Source: Methylothermaceae bacterium
Lineage (GTDB): Bacteria; Pseudomonadota; Gammaproteobacteria; Methylococcales; Methylothermaceae
Length of the DNA stretch: 8,832 nucleotides
Assembly (NCBI GenBank): GCA_027024125.1
Contig: JALVSV010000476.1
Location: 1-8,832, forward strand
Reading direction: 5' to 3'
Below, piece after piece: positions 1 through 5,725 of this stretch. The position numbers were made by a program, and so were the translations under genes. The number at the start of each line of letters is the position of its first letter. Within the stretch, counting starts at the first letter, position 1. The notes below the pieces were generated by a model. The model saw only the letters and a program-made list of their open reading frames with translations, had not been told where the DNA came from and searched no databases.

Positions 1-18
1 CATGGATGTAGATGCATT

Positions 19-53
19 AGGCCGGAATCGTTGGATTCCGGCCTTTCTTTTTC
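19..53 (+). terminator. Rho-independent terminator of a gene left of the window
   Basis: A perfect 10-bp stem (bases 20-29 paired with 34-43, extendable by A19-T44) closes a GTTG loop and is followed on the plus strand by TTTCTTTTT. The complementary side has no T-run, so it acts on plus-strand transcription arriving from outside the window. It separates that unseen gene from the convergent aminopeptidase gene. The 74 bases from 54 to 127 show no gene and no convincing terminator for the minus strand. Confidence 0.9.
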
Positions 54-127
54 GGTCAGGAGAAACGCCAGGCGGACGGTGACGGCCGATACGCGATGAG
101 TGGAACCGCCGGAGCATCGGTGATGGT

Positions 128-1453
128 CTATGCGTTTGCCGGGATCTGCGGGCAGGCGAAGAAGCGTCCCAGCACTTCGATCATGTAGGCATGATCGAGG
201 ACCCCGGCACTTTCACGCACGCTGTGCATGGCCCAGAGCGGGCTGCCGACATCAATGCTGCGAATCCCCAGCCTTGCCGAAGTCATGGGGCCAATGGTGC
301 TGCCGCAGGGGAGGTCGTTGCGATGGACATACTGCTGCCACGGCACACCGGCTTCTTCACACCAGCCGCAGAACAAGGCTTGGGAAAATGCCTCGGTGGT
401 ATAGCGCAGATTGGCATTGGTCTTGATCACAGGCCCCAGGTTGACCACGGTTTTGTGACTGGGTTCATAGCCCTTGGGAAAGTTGGGCTGATAGGCGTGG
501 GCCATGTCGGCGCTGACGAGGAAACTGGCGGCCAGTGCCCGGCGTCTTTCGATCCCGTCCATTCCAAGGGTGGTGCTGATCCGGGTCAGGGTGTCCTCCA
601 GGAACGAACCGGCGGCGCCCTTGAAACTCTCGGAGCCGACCTCTTCGTGGTCGAACAGGGCGCACACCCGGGTCCCCGGGGTTTCGTCTTCGGCCATCAG
701 GGCAGTGAGAGCGGCGTGGCAGGAGGCCAGGTTGTCCAGGCGGGCGCTGGCGACGAATTCGTCGTTCGGTCCCCAGAAGGCGCCACGCTGGGTGTCATAG
801 ACGTTCAGTTCCCAGCCGCTGATGGTTTCGGGGTCGCAGTCGAGGTGGGACGCCAGCAGATCGATGAACCGCCGGTCCGTAGGGATCTCGTTCTCCAGCA
901 CGGCCATGAGCAGAGGGAGCTCGCTCTGCTTGTCCAGCCTGAGCCCCTCCTCGTTGACCTTGCGGTTCATGTGGATGGCAAGGTTGGGCAGGCGCAGTAA
1001 CGGCGTTGCAAAATCGACCAGGCACACCGTAGGAGGTTCGTGGCGCAGGGCCACCCGCCCTGCCAGGCTGAGATCGCGGTCGGTCCAGGTGGCCAGGATC
1101 GGGCTGCCATAGATTTCGGCCCCCAGTCTGAGCATGGTGTCCGCAGCTTCTACAGGATGGGATCTGAGGCGCAGCCCCGGGGAGTCGGTATGTGCGCCGA
1201 CGAGGCGGAACCCGGCAGTAGGCAGGGGATCTGCGCCGGGAATGAAGGCGATGAGCGAAGAGTCGTCGCGCAACACGTAGTAGCGGCCGTTGGCCTCCAG
1301 TTCCCAGTCGCTGCGTTCGTCGAGGTTCTGAAACCCCTCTTCTTCGAGCCATTCCGCCATGGTATAGGCGGCATGCCAGGGGCTGGGTGAGGAATCGATG
1401 AAGCGCAGCAGCGCCTCAGCCTGGCGGCGCCTGGTGGGTTCAATCGTCGGCAT
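128..1453 (-). CDS. apeB: M18 family aminopeptidase (aspartyl aminopeptidase-like)
   Basis: This is a cytoplasmic, two-metal (normally zinc) exopeptidase of the M18 family that removes N-terminal residues, often acidic ones, from peptides. The 441-residue length is normal for bacterial members. Visible motifs are GAHTDSPGL (residues 86-94, metal ligand H88), ARLDNLAS (237-244, bridging D240), [10 protein letters not shown] (267-276, with the catalytic and metal-binding Glu pair at 270-271), [14 protein letters not shown] (384-397) and MHSVRESAG (409-417, with H410 as a likely late ligand). No signal peptide is seen. The ATG start lies inside the last codons of the macro-domain gene, with a 14-base overlap and an AGGAG about 10 bases upstream, which indicates translational coupling. 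All expected catalytic residues appear present, so the enzyme should be active. The gene symbol is given by family; the exact substrate preference cannot be read from the sequence. Confidence 0.95.
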   Translation of the reverse strand: MPTIEPTRRRQAEALLRFIDSSPSPWHAAYTMAEWLEEEGFQNLDERSDWELEANGRYYVLRDDSSLIAFIPGADPLPTAGFRLVGAHTDSPGLRLRSHPVEAADTMLRLGAEIYGSPILATWTDRDLSLAGRVALRHEPPTVCLVDFATPLLRLPNLAIHMNRKVNEEGLRLDKQSELPLLMAVLENEIPTDRRFIDLLASHLDCDPETISGWELNVYDTQRGAFWGPNDEFVASARLDNLASCHAALTALMAEDETPGTRVCALFDHEEVGSESFKGAAGSFLEDTLTRISTTLGMDGIERRRALAASFLVSADMAHAYQPNFPKGYEPSHKTVVNLGPVIKTNANLRYTTEAFSQALFCGWCEEAGVPWQQYVHRNDLPCGSTIGPMTSARLGIRSIDVGSPLWAMHSVRESAGVLDHAYMIEVLGRFFACPQIPANA

Positions 1454-1979
1454 GGCTGGTCAACTCCTCTAGCGTTTGCTGATAGGTCCGGTAGACATTC
1501 TGATCGAAACACACCAGATAAATCTTTTCGATCTCCGGCTGCTCCTTCAGGCACGCCAGCAAGGTCCGAATGGCGATTCTTGCTGCGCGTTCCACCGGGA
1601 AACGATACACCCCACAGGAAATGGCCGGAAAAGCGATGGTCCTGACCCCATGTCGACCAGCCAGGTGCAGGCACTCGCGGTAGCATGAGGCCAGCAGTTC
1701 GTCTTCGCCCTGTTCGCCTCCGTGCCAAACGGGCCCCACCGTATGGAACACATACCTGGCCGGCAACCGGTAACCTTTGGTGGCTTTCGCCCTACCCACA
1801 GGACAGCCTCCCAGAAGGCGGCATTCCTCCAATAACTGGGGGCCTGCCGCGCGGTGGATGGCGCCATCTACTCCTCCACCGCCGAGCAGGGAGGTGTTGG
1901 CGGCATTGACGATGGCATCGACCTCGAGTTTGGTGATGTCTCCTTGGATCACTTCGATCTTTTCAATGTCTGTTGGCAT
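1440..1979 (-). CDS. ymdB: Macro-domain protein, O-acetyl-ADP-ribose deacetylase family
   Basis: This 179-residue protein is a single macro domain of the YmdB/MacroD type. Such proteins bind ADP-ribose and hydrolyse O-acetyl-ADP-ribose, or remove mono-ADP-ribose from acidic residues. Family hallmarks are GDIT (13-16), VNAAN (24-28), the glycine-rich loop [11 protein letters not shown] (32-42) with the catalytic-type Asp at 38, VGPVWHGG (81-88) and the phosphate-loop segment [10 protein letters not shown] (119-128). The ATG start has AGGAA five bases upstream. It is the first gene of a minus-strand pair with the aminopeptidase and overlaps it by 14 bases. Its upstream flank runs straight into the repeat region, where I see no convincing sigma-70 promoter. 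The family assignment is strong. The symbol is by family resemblance, and which ADP-ribosylated substrate it acts on is unknown. Confidence 0.93.
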   Translation of the reverse strand: MPTDIEKIEVIQGDITKLEVDAIVNAANTSLLGGGGVDGAIHRAAGPQLLEECRLLGGCPVGRAKATKGYRLPARYVFHTVGPVWHGGEQGEDELLASCYRECLHLAGRHGVRTIAFPAISCGVYRFPVERAARIAIRTLLACLKEQPEIEKIYLVCFDQNVYRTYQQTLEELTSHADD

Positions 1980-1982
1980 GGC

Positions 1983-2082
1983 GGTTCCTGAAAAATGAAA
2001 AAAAGGCCAGGGCTCCGTTATCTATTCTAATCGAATCAGAGCACCTGACTCTTCATCCAATCCTTTACCTGTTTAATCACGT
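1983..2082. repeat. Degenerate repeat unit 1 (about 100 bp)
   Basis: First copy of a unit made of three recognisable blocks. Block alpha (1983-2026) begins GGTTCCTGAAAAA and ends GTTATCTATTC. Block gamma (2027-2040) is CTAATCGAATCAGA. Block beta begins CAATCC at 2058 and runs through CTGTTTAATCACG. The same blocks recur in the same order in the next unit. This copy starts only four bases before the macro-domain gene's start codon, so it forms that gene's 5' flank and overlaps its ribosome-binding site. Confidence 0.7.
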
Positions 2083-2256
2083 GGTCCTGAAAAAACGGCC
2101 AGGGCCTCGTCATCTATTCATGCCGGGGCGGGTGGTCTGCTTCGAAAAACGCCGTGAATACTTCCCTGTAGGCTCCACGCCGGCTTCCCTGCCGGCGAGG
2201 CTATCGAATCAGACTACCCGCCCCTTCAATCAATCCATTACGTGTTTAAATGACGT
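2083..2256. repeat. Degenerate repeat unit 2, interrupted by an 81-bp insert
   Basis: Second copy in direct orientation. Block alpha is at 2083-2119 (GGTCCTGAAAAAACGG, then GGCCAGGGC, ending CATCTATTC), block gamma at 2201-2213 (CTATCGAATCAGA), and block beta starts at 2231 (CAATCCATTACGTG). In unit 1 alpha and gamma abut directly at 2026/2027; here 81 bases (2120-2200) separate them, which accounts for most of the length difference between the units. I infer a tandem duplication followed by an insertion and drift. Confidence 0.7.
2120..2200. mobile_element. 81-bp palindrome-bearing insert in repeat unit 2 (possible REP/MITE-like element)
   Basis: This segment is absent from the equivalent position of repeat unit 1. 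It contains GTGAATACTTCCCTGTAGGC (2154-2173), followed by a perfect 7-bp inverted repeat, CGCCGGC (2178-2184) and GCCGGCG (2191-2197), with a TTCCCT loop. A short non-coding GC-rich palindrome behind a conserved-looking leader is typical of repetitive extragenic palindromes. From memory, sequences close to GTGAATACATCCCTGTAGGC are abundant between genes in several gammaproteobacterial genomes. CTAT occurs at 2114-2117 and 2201-2204 and might be a remnant target duplication, but four bases prove nothing. No transposase gene is present. Confidence 0.5.
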
Positions 2257-2272
2257 GGTCCTGAAAAAACGG
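2257..2272. repeat. Truncated third copy of repeat block alpha
   Basis: GGTCCTGAAAAAACGG is identical to 2083-2098 and is preceded, as there, by block beta, so about 42 bases (2231-2272) match 2058-2098. Similarity stops after ACGG, ten bases before the tRNA promoter's -35 box. The A-run sits a short distance upstream of that box and could act as an UP-like element, but that is inference. Confidence 0.65.
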
Positions 2273-2282
2273 CGTTGGTGTC

Positions 2283-2310
2283 TTGACAGACATCCATGAG
2301 GGCTTAAAAT
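2283..2310 (+). promoter_or_regulatory. Sigma-70 promoter of the tRNA-Gly/tRNA-Cys cluster
   Basis: A perfect -35 box TTGACA (2283-2288) and a near-consensus -10 box TAAAAT (2305-2310) are separated by 16 bases. Transcription would start near 2317, leaving a short leader of about nine bases before the mature tRNA-Gly end at 2326. It is the best promoter-like sequence in the window. Confidence 0.8.
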
Positions 2311-2325
2311 AACAGATCGTTTAGC

Positions 2326-2401
2326 GCGGGAATAGCTCAGTTGGTAGAGCACAACCTTGCCAAGGTTGGGGTCGCGGGTTCGAATCCCGTTTCCCGCTCC
2401 A
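2326..2401 (+). tRNA. tRNA-Gly (anticodon GCC)
   Basis: A complete 76-base cloverleaf. The acceptor stem is GCGGGAA with TTCCCGC (2391-2397), then discriminator T and encoded CCA (2399-2401). The D arm is GCTC...GAGC. The anticodon stem is CAACC/GGTTG with loop TTGCCAA and anticodon GCC at 2359-2361. The T arm is GCGGG-TTCGAAT-CCCGT. It reads GGC and GGU glycine codons. It is first in a two-tRNA transcript behind a strong promoter. Confidence 0.97.
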
Positions 2402-2408
2402 AGATTCC

Positions 2409-2433
2409 AAGGCCGCGCCAGAGCGGCTTTTTT
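2409..2433 (+). terminator. Terminator-like hairpin between the two tRNA genes
   Basis: GCCGC (2412-2416) pairs with GCGGC (2423-2427) around a six-base loop. The stem can be extended by G2411-T2428 and two A-T pairs, and a run of six T follows (2428-2433). It sits eight bases after tRNA-Gly and 14 bases before tRNA-Cys. No promoter fits in the remaining gap, so tRNA-Cys must depend on read-through. It may work as a partial terminator or as a processing signal. Confidence 0.65.
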
Positions 2434-2447
2434 AGTCTTGTGACCCT

Positions 2448-2521
2448 GGCGGCGTGGCAGAGTGGTTATGCAGCGGCCTGCAAAGCCGTGTACGCCGGTT
2501 CGATTCCGACCGCCGCCTCCA
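2448..2521 (+). tRNA. tRNA-Cys (anticodon GCA)
   Basis: A complete 74-base cloverleaf. The acceptor stem is GGCGGCG with CGCCGCC (2511-2517), then discriminator T and encoded CCA (2519-2521). The D stem is the short GCA/TGC typical of tRNA-Cys. The anticodon stem is GCGGC/GCCGT with loop CTGCAAA and anticodon GCA at 2480-2482. The T arm is GCCGG-TTCGATT-CCGAC, which leaves one C-A mismatch in the second pair of the T stem. Otherwise it is a normal cysteine tRNA, expressed from the promoter ahead of tRNA-Gly. Confidence 0.95.
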
Positions 2522-2533
2522 TACATGATCCCC

Positions 2534-2574
2534 CGAAAGCCGCAGCCGTGGAAAGCTGCGGCTTTCGCATTTTT
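2534..2574 (+). terminator. Rho-independent terminator after the tRNA cluster
   Basis: A perfect 13-bp stem (2534-2546 with 2555-2567, containing GAAAGCCGCAGC and its complement) with an eight-base loop is followed by CA and then TTTTT (2570-2574). It lies 12 bases after tRNA-Cys and should end the tRNA transcript. It also insulates the lipoprotein operon that starts at 2625. In the 50 bases between I see no convincing promoter, only the AGGAG ribosome-binding site. Confidence 0.9.
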
Positions 2575-2624
2575 GAGCCAAAATAGCGACATAACATTGA
2601 AGCAGGCTTTACAGGAGCGTATCA

Positions 2625-3329
2625 GTGATTCGTTTGAATGATCCTCGTCAGACTGGGCCGGAATGGATCGTCGGGATGTTGGTAAGCTGGATGGTTCTGC
2701 TGCTGGCAGGATGCGCCACAGAATCCCACCGCACGGTGGAGGCCCAGACGGTACGGTCAGCCGGCACGGCTTGGTCCGGTCCCAGATATGTCCTGCTGGT
2801 GGGCAAGTTCCAGAACCGCTCCACCTACATGCGCGGCATCTTTTCCGATGGCGGCGACCGGCTCGGCAACCAGGCCAAGACCATCCTCAAGACCCACCTG
2901 CAGCAGAGCGGGCGTTTTATCGTGGTGGACCGGGAAAATCTGGACGAGATCAGACAGGAAGCCAGGTTCCGTGGTCTGGAACAGAAGATCAGGGGGGCAC
3001 AGGTCGTCCTGACCGGAGATGTCACCGAATTCGGGCGCAAGGTGACCGGTGATACCCAGCTTTTCGGAATCCTGGGCTATGGCAAGATGCAGGTGGCCTA
3101 TGCCAAGGTGGCGCTCAACGTGGTCGATGTGAATACTTCCGAGATCCTCTATTCCGCCCAGGGTGCCGGCGAATACGCCCTGAGCAATCGCGAGGTGATC
3201 GGTTTCGGCTCCACGGCGGGTTACGACTCCACCCTCAATGGCAAGGTTCTGAATCTTGCGATCATGGAGGCGGTCAACAATCTGATCAAAGGTCTGGAGG
3301 CCAACGCCTGGAGTCCGACTGGCCGATGA
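2625..3329 (+). CDS. CsgG/HfaB-family outer-envelope lipoprotein
   Basis: A predicted lipoprotein of the CsgG family, whose best-known member forms the curli secretion pore in the outer membrane. The start is GTG with AGGAG (2613-2617) seven bases upstream; the next in-frame Met (residue 18) would leave almost no signal n-region. The signal peptide ends in a lipobox LAGC with Cys30 as the lipidated residue. The CsgG-like domain spans about residues 54-225: an initial strand (RYVLLVGKF), FIVVDRENLDEI (98-109), GAQVVLTGDVTEFG (124-137) and a C-terminal helix (LNLAIMEAVNNLI, 209-221). At 234 residues it is shorter than curli CsgG, and no curli subunit genes are nearby, so a curli role is unlikely. 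It overlaps the next gene by ATGA. CsgG, DUF4810 and DUF799 genes recur together, which suggests one envelope complex. Its real function is not established. Confidence 0.88.
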   Translation: MIRLNDPRQTGPEWIVGMLVSWMVLLLAGCATESHRTVEAQTVRSAGTAWSGPRYVLLVGKFQNRSTYMRGIFSDGGDRLGNQAKTILKTHLQQSGRFIVVDRENLDEIRQEARFRGLEQKIRGAQVVLTGDVTEFGRKVTGDTQLFGILGYGKMQVAYAKVALNVVDVNTSEILYSAQGAGEYALSNREVIGFGSTAGYDSTLNGKVLNLAIMEAVNNLIKGLEANAWSPTGR

Positions 3330-3670
3330 GGCTCTTTCCGAGTGGCCTCCTGCTGTCCTGGATCCTGACAGGGTGTGGGGGAACGCAGTCGCTGTATCAC
3401 TGGGGCCATTACGAGGATCTGCTCCACGCCATGTATACCCACCCTGGAAAGGCTGAACCGCCACTGCAGATCGAGATTCTGAGCCAGGACATCGACCGGG
3501 CCCATGCCTCCGGCCAGGCGGTGCCCCCTGGAGTCCACGCCCACCTGGGTTACCTGCTCTCTCTTCAGGGGCATATGGATGCGGCGCGGAGGGAGTTCGA
3601 GACCGAAAAGTCCCTGTATCCCGAGTCGGCCAGATTCATGGATCAGCTGATGAAAGGGATGACCGAGTGA
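3326..3670 (+). CDS. DUF4810-family lipoprotein
   Basis: A 114-residue lipoprotein with signal peptide and lipobox LTGC (Cys17). The mature part has the YHWGHYEDLLHAMYTHPG segment (residues 24-41) typical of DUF4810. It is followed by helical, TPR-like sequence (HAHLGYLLSLQGHMDAARRE, 71-90; ESARFMDQLMKGM, 100-112) that looks suited to protein-protein contact. It starts at an ATGA overlap with the CsgG-family gene and ends at a GTGA overlap with the DUF799 gene, so the three are translationally coupled. A GGAG lies 12 bases upstream of the start, rather far, so re-initiation is the likelier mode. No biochemical function is known for the family. From context I infer an accessory subunit of the CsgG-like lipoprotein complex. 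Confidence 0.85.
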   Translation: MRLFPSGLLLSWILTGCGGTQSLYHWGHYEDLLHAMYTHPGKAEPPLQIEILSQDIDRAHASGQAVPPGVHAHLGYLLSLQGHMDAARREFETEKSLYPESARFMDQLMKGMTE

Positions 3671-4335
3671 ATTGGGTGCGTCTGTCGATGGCAGTGGGGC
3701 TGATGGCGGTCATTGGGTCTTTTGCCGGGTGTATGGCACCTCCCGGGTTCGATTATTCTGCCTATCGTGCCCATAGGCCCCGTTCGATCCTGGTTCTGCC
3801 ACCCCGCAACGAATCGAACATCGTCCAGGCGCCCTATGTCTATCTGTCCACTATCACCCGTCCTTTGGCGGAATGCGGTTACTATGTCTTTCCGGTGGCG
3901 GTGATCGATGCCTTCATGAAGGAGAACGGGCTTCCCACGGCAGAGGAAATGCACGGGGTGTCGTTGCAAAAGATCAGGGAGGTCATTGGCGCCGACGCGG
4001 TGTTGTATGTGACAATCGAGGACTGGGGTCAGAAGTACCTGATTGTTCAATCGGTGACGGTGGTCAAGGCGCGGGCGCAATTGGTGGATACTGTCAGCGG
4101 GGATGTGATCTGGCAAGGCAGACAATATCTGTCCCAGAGCAGTGGGGGCGGAGATCCTCTGGGATCTCTGATTTCGGCGACCCTGACCCAGGTGTTCGCC
4201 TGGTTGAGCGATCCCACCTATCCGCTGATCAGGAGGGCAAATTACCGGATGCTCTCGGACCCTGACCAGGGGTTGCTGCTGGGGCCCTACCGGTCTTATA
4301 CCCAGGAGAACGACCATTGCCTGGATCCCCATTGA
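3667..4335 (+). CDS. DUF799 / GNA1162-family lipoprotein
   Basis: A 222-residue lipoprotein of the DUF799 family, which includes the meningococcal surface lipoprotein GNA1162. The start is GTG, overlapping the preceding stop as GTGA, with AAGGGA seven bases upstream. The signal peptide ends in a lipobox FAGC (Cys22). Family-typical segments are RSILVLPPRNES (39-50), PLAECGYYVFPVAVIDAFMKENGLP (66-90 in part), GADAVLYVTIEDWGQKY (108-124), ARAQLVDTVSGDVIWQG (135-151) and the C-terminal LLLGPYRS (203-210). The fold of the family resembles the alpha/beta domain of CsgG/LpoB/TolB-N-like periplasmic proteins. It is the third member of the lipoprotein trio and its last codons overlap the start of modA by 19 bases. 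Its function is unknown; a structural or assembly role at the outer membrane is likely. Confidence 0.9.
   Translation: MNWVRLSMAVGLMAVIGSFAGCMAPPGFDYSAYRAHRPRSILVLPPRNESNIVQAPYVYLSTITRPLAECGYYVFPVAVIDAFMKENGLPTAEEMHGVSLQKIREVIGADAVLYVTIEDWGQKYLIVQSVTVVKARAQLVDTVSGDVIWQGRQYLSQSSGGGDPLGSLISATLTQVFAWLSDPTYPLIRRANYRMLSDPDQGLLLGPYRSYTQENDHCLDPH
4304..4309 (+). promoter_or_regulatory. Ribosome-binding site that decides the modA start
   Basis: AGGAGA lies seven bases upstream of the TTG at 4317, inside the DUF799 coding sequence. A second AGGAGA (4341-4346) lies nine bases before another in-frame TTG at 4356. The first is preferred because the basic residues RRK needed at the front of the signal peptide are encoded between the two candidates. 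Confidence 0.6.
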
Positions 4336-5072
4336 GTTGCAGGAGAAAACCGGCCTTGTTCTCCCCCTTGTGGCTATGGCTGTGGCTGGTGGTGTTTTCA
4401 TCGGTTACCCATGCCACTGCCGTCACCGTGGCTGCCGCAACCAGTCTGAGGCCGGATCTGGAACGGTCTCTGGCGGAGTTCAGGCGGGTACACGGCATTG
4501 ACGTCCGGACCGTATATGCTGCCTCGGGAACCCTGGCACAGCAGCTGTTGCACGGGGCGCCCTACGCGCTTTTCCTCAGCGCCTCCCCGGAATTTCTAGA
4601 TCCGCTTCAACAGCTTGGCCGGATCTGTGAAGGACCTGTGGTGATCGGTCATGGCCGTCTGGTGCTGTACGTGCCTAAGCAATCCACCGTTTCGCTTGAT
4701 TCCGGCCTCAAGGAGTTGGATACACAGGTTCTGGAACGCCTAGCGATTGCCGATCCTTCCATTGCTCCCTTTGGCAGGCTGGCGCGCCAGGCTTTGGAGA
4801 GGGCGGGGCTATGGCAGAAGATACGGGGGAGGCTGGTCTATGGCGACAGCGCCGCCAAGGCGGCCCAGCTGGCTCTGGGGGGGGCGGTGGATGCAGCGTT
4901 GTTGCCGCAGCGCCTGATGCGATCACCGGCCTTCTGGAAGCGAGGCAACTGGACACCGGTGGATGAGCGCCTGTACCGGCCCGTTCCCATCATGGCCGCC
5001 TGGTTGTGCGGCGGCACTGCTGCCAGCAAAGCGCTGTATGGGTTCCTGCTTGAGCAGCTGGGTGGCCGCTGA
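4317..5072 (+). CDS. modA: Molybdate ABC transporter, periplasmic substrate-binding protein
   Basis: ModA captures molybdate (and usually tungstate) in the periplasm and delivers it to the ModBC permease. The 251-residue product has a signal peptide (SCRRKP n-region, Trp/Leu-rich core, cleavage probably after THA, residue 33). The mature domain opens with VTVAAATSL and has YAASGTLAQQLLHGAP (the oxyanion-binding Ser region), GHGRLVLYVPK, IADPSIAPFGRLARQALE and LVYGDSAAKAAQLALGGAVDAALL, all ModA landmarks. No ATG is available near the front. TTG at 4317 has the best ribosome-binding site; TTG at 4332 would instead give a TTGA overlap with the DUF799 stop, like the other junctions here; TTG at 4356 would lose the basic n-region. 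It overlaps modB by one base. Specificity for molybdate over tungstate is by family only. Confidence 0.9.
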   Translation: MPGSPLSCRRKPALFSPLWLWLWLVVFSSVTHATAVTVAAATSLRPDLERSLAEFRRVHGIDVRTVYAASGTLAQQLLHGAPYALFLSASPEFLDPLQQLGRICEGPVVIGHGRLVLYVPKQSTVSLDSGLKELDTQVLERLAIADPSIAPFGRLARQALERAGLWQKIRGRLVYGDSAAKAAQLALGGAVDAALLPQRLMRSPAFWKRGNWTPVDERLYRPVPIMAAWLCGGTAASKALYGFLLEQLGGR

Positions 5073-5725
5073 TGGACTGGGAGGCATTCATCATTTCCTT
5101 CAAGCTGGCCTCTTGGACGGTGATCCTGCTGGTGCCCCTGGCCATCTTACTGGCGAGGATGCTGGCCTGGTGGCGTGCCCCCTTAAGATTCATGATCGAG
5201 GCGGTGCTGGCCCTCCCTCTGGTGCTCCCACCCAGTGTGCTCGGCTTTTATTTCCTGGTGCTGTTCAATCCCAACGCTCCACTGGGGGGCTGGATCAGGG
5301 AAGTGACCGGCGCCACCCTGGTCTTTTCCTTTCCCGGCCTGGTTCTGGCGTCGATGGTGTACAGCCTCCCCTTTGCCGCTCAACCTTTGCTCCGGGCCTT
5401 CGAGACGATTCCGCAGCAATTGCGCGAAGCTGCATGGTGCAGCGGTTTGGGCCCGTGGCAGACCTTTTGGAAGATCGAGCTGCCACTGGCGCGCGCCGGG
5501 CTTTTTTCCGCCCTGGCGCTGACCTTCGCCCACACCCTGGGTGAGTTCGGTGTGGTTCTGATGGTGGGGGGCAACATACCCGGCCAGACCCGTACCCTGG
5601 CGGTGGCCATCTATGACCGGGTGCAGGCGTTCGACGAGCGGTCGGCGGGCGTGATGTCCATGGTGCTGCTGGGCTTTTCCCTGGTAGTGGTGTCTTCGGT
5701 CTATGCCATCGAACGGCGCAAATGA
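5072..5725 (+). CDS. modB: Molybdate ABC transporter, permease subunit
   Basis: ModB is the inner-membrane channel subunit, acting as a dimer with two ModC ATPases. The 217-residue length fits. Hydrophobic segments lie at about 8-31, 42-66, 82-106, 143-166 and 192-212, giving the usual five to six spans. The cytoplasmic coupling loop with the EAA motif is clear (EAAWCSGLGPWQTFWKIELPLA, starting at residue 119, with the conserved Gly at 125). TFAHTLGEFGVVLMVGGNIPG (starting at 151) and the following GQTRTLAVAIYD (171-182) are ModB signatures. Its ATG shares one base with the modA stop (TGATG), and its stop overlaps the modC start as ATGA, so the three subunits should be made in fixed proportion. 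Confidence 0.95.
   Translation: MDWEAFIISFKLASWTVILLVPLAILLARMLAWWRAPLRFMIEAVLALPLVLPPSVLGFYFLVLFNPNAPLGGWIREVTGATLVFSFPGLVLASMVYSLPFAAQPLLRAFETIPQQLREAAWCSGLGPWQTFWKIELPLARAGLFSALALTFAHTLGEFGVVLMVGGNIPGQTRTLAVAIYDRVQAFDERSAGVMSMVLLGFSLVVVSSVYAIERRK

Noticed and set aside
191..1000. Long plus-strand open frame of 269 codons opposite the aminopeptidase gene
   Set aside because: It lies wholly antisense to a gene with all M18 motifs, and its translation shows no recognisable family; GC-rich codon positions keep the complementary frame open.
1973..2299. Plus-strand frame of 108 codons through the repeat region
   Set aside because: It starts inside the macro-domain gene on the other strand, runs across the repeats and the tRNA promoter, and resembles no protein family. 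Repeated peptide pieces simply mirror the DNA repeats.
1980..2325. CRISPR array
   Set aside because: The repeats are about 100 and 174 bases apart, diverged, without uniform spacers, and no cas genes are present.
2230..2586. Open frames on both strands across the tRNA genes (translations containing GSNPVSRS or GGGGRNRTGVHG)
   Set aside because: These are translations of tRNA-Gly and tRNA-Cys sequence and their spacers, a well-known source of spurious small proteins.
2575..2624. Sigma-70 promoter for the lipoprotein operon (TTGAGC at 2573 with ATTGAA at 2596)
   Set aside because: The spacing of 17 is right but the -10 match is poor and the -35 overlaps the tRNA terminator's T-run; not strong enough to annotate.
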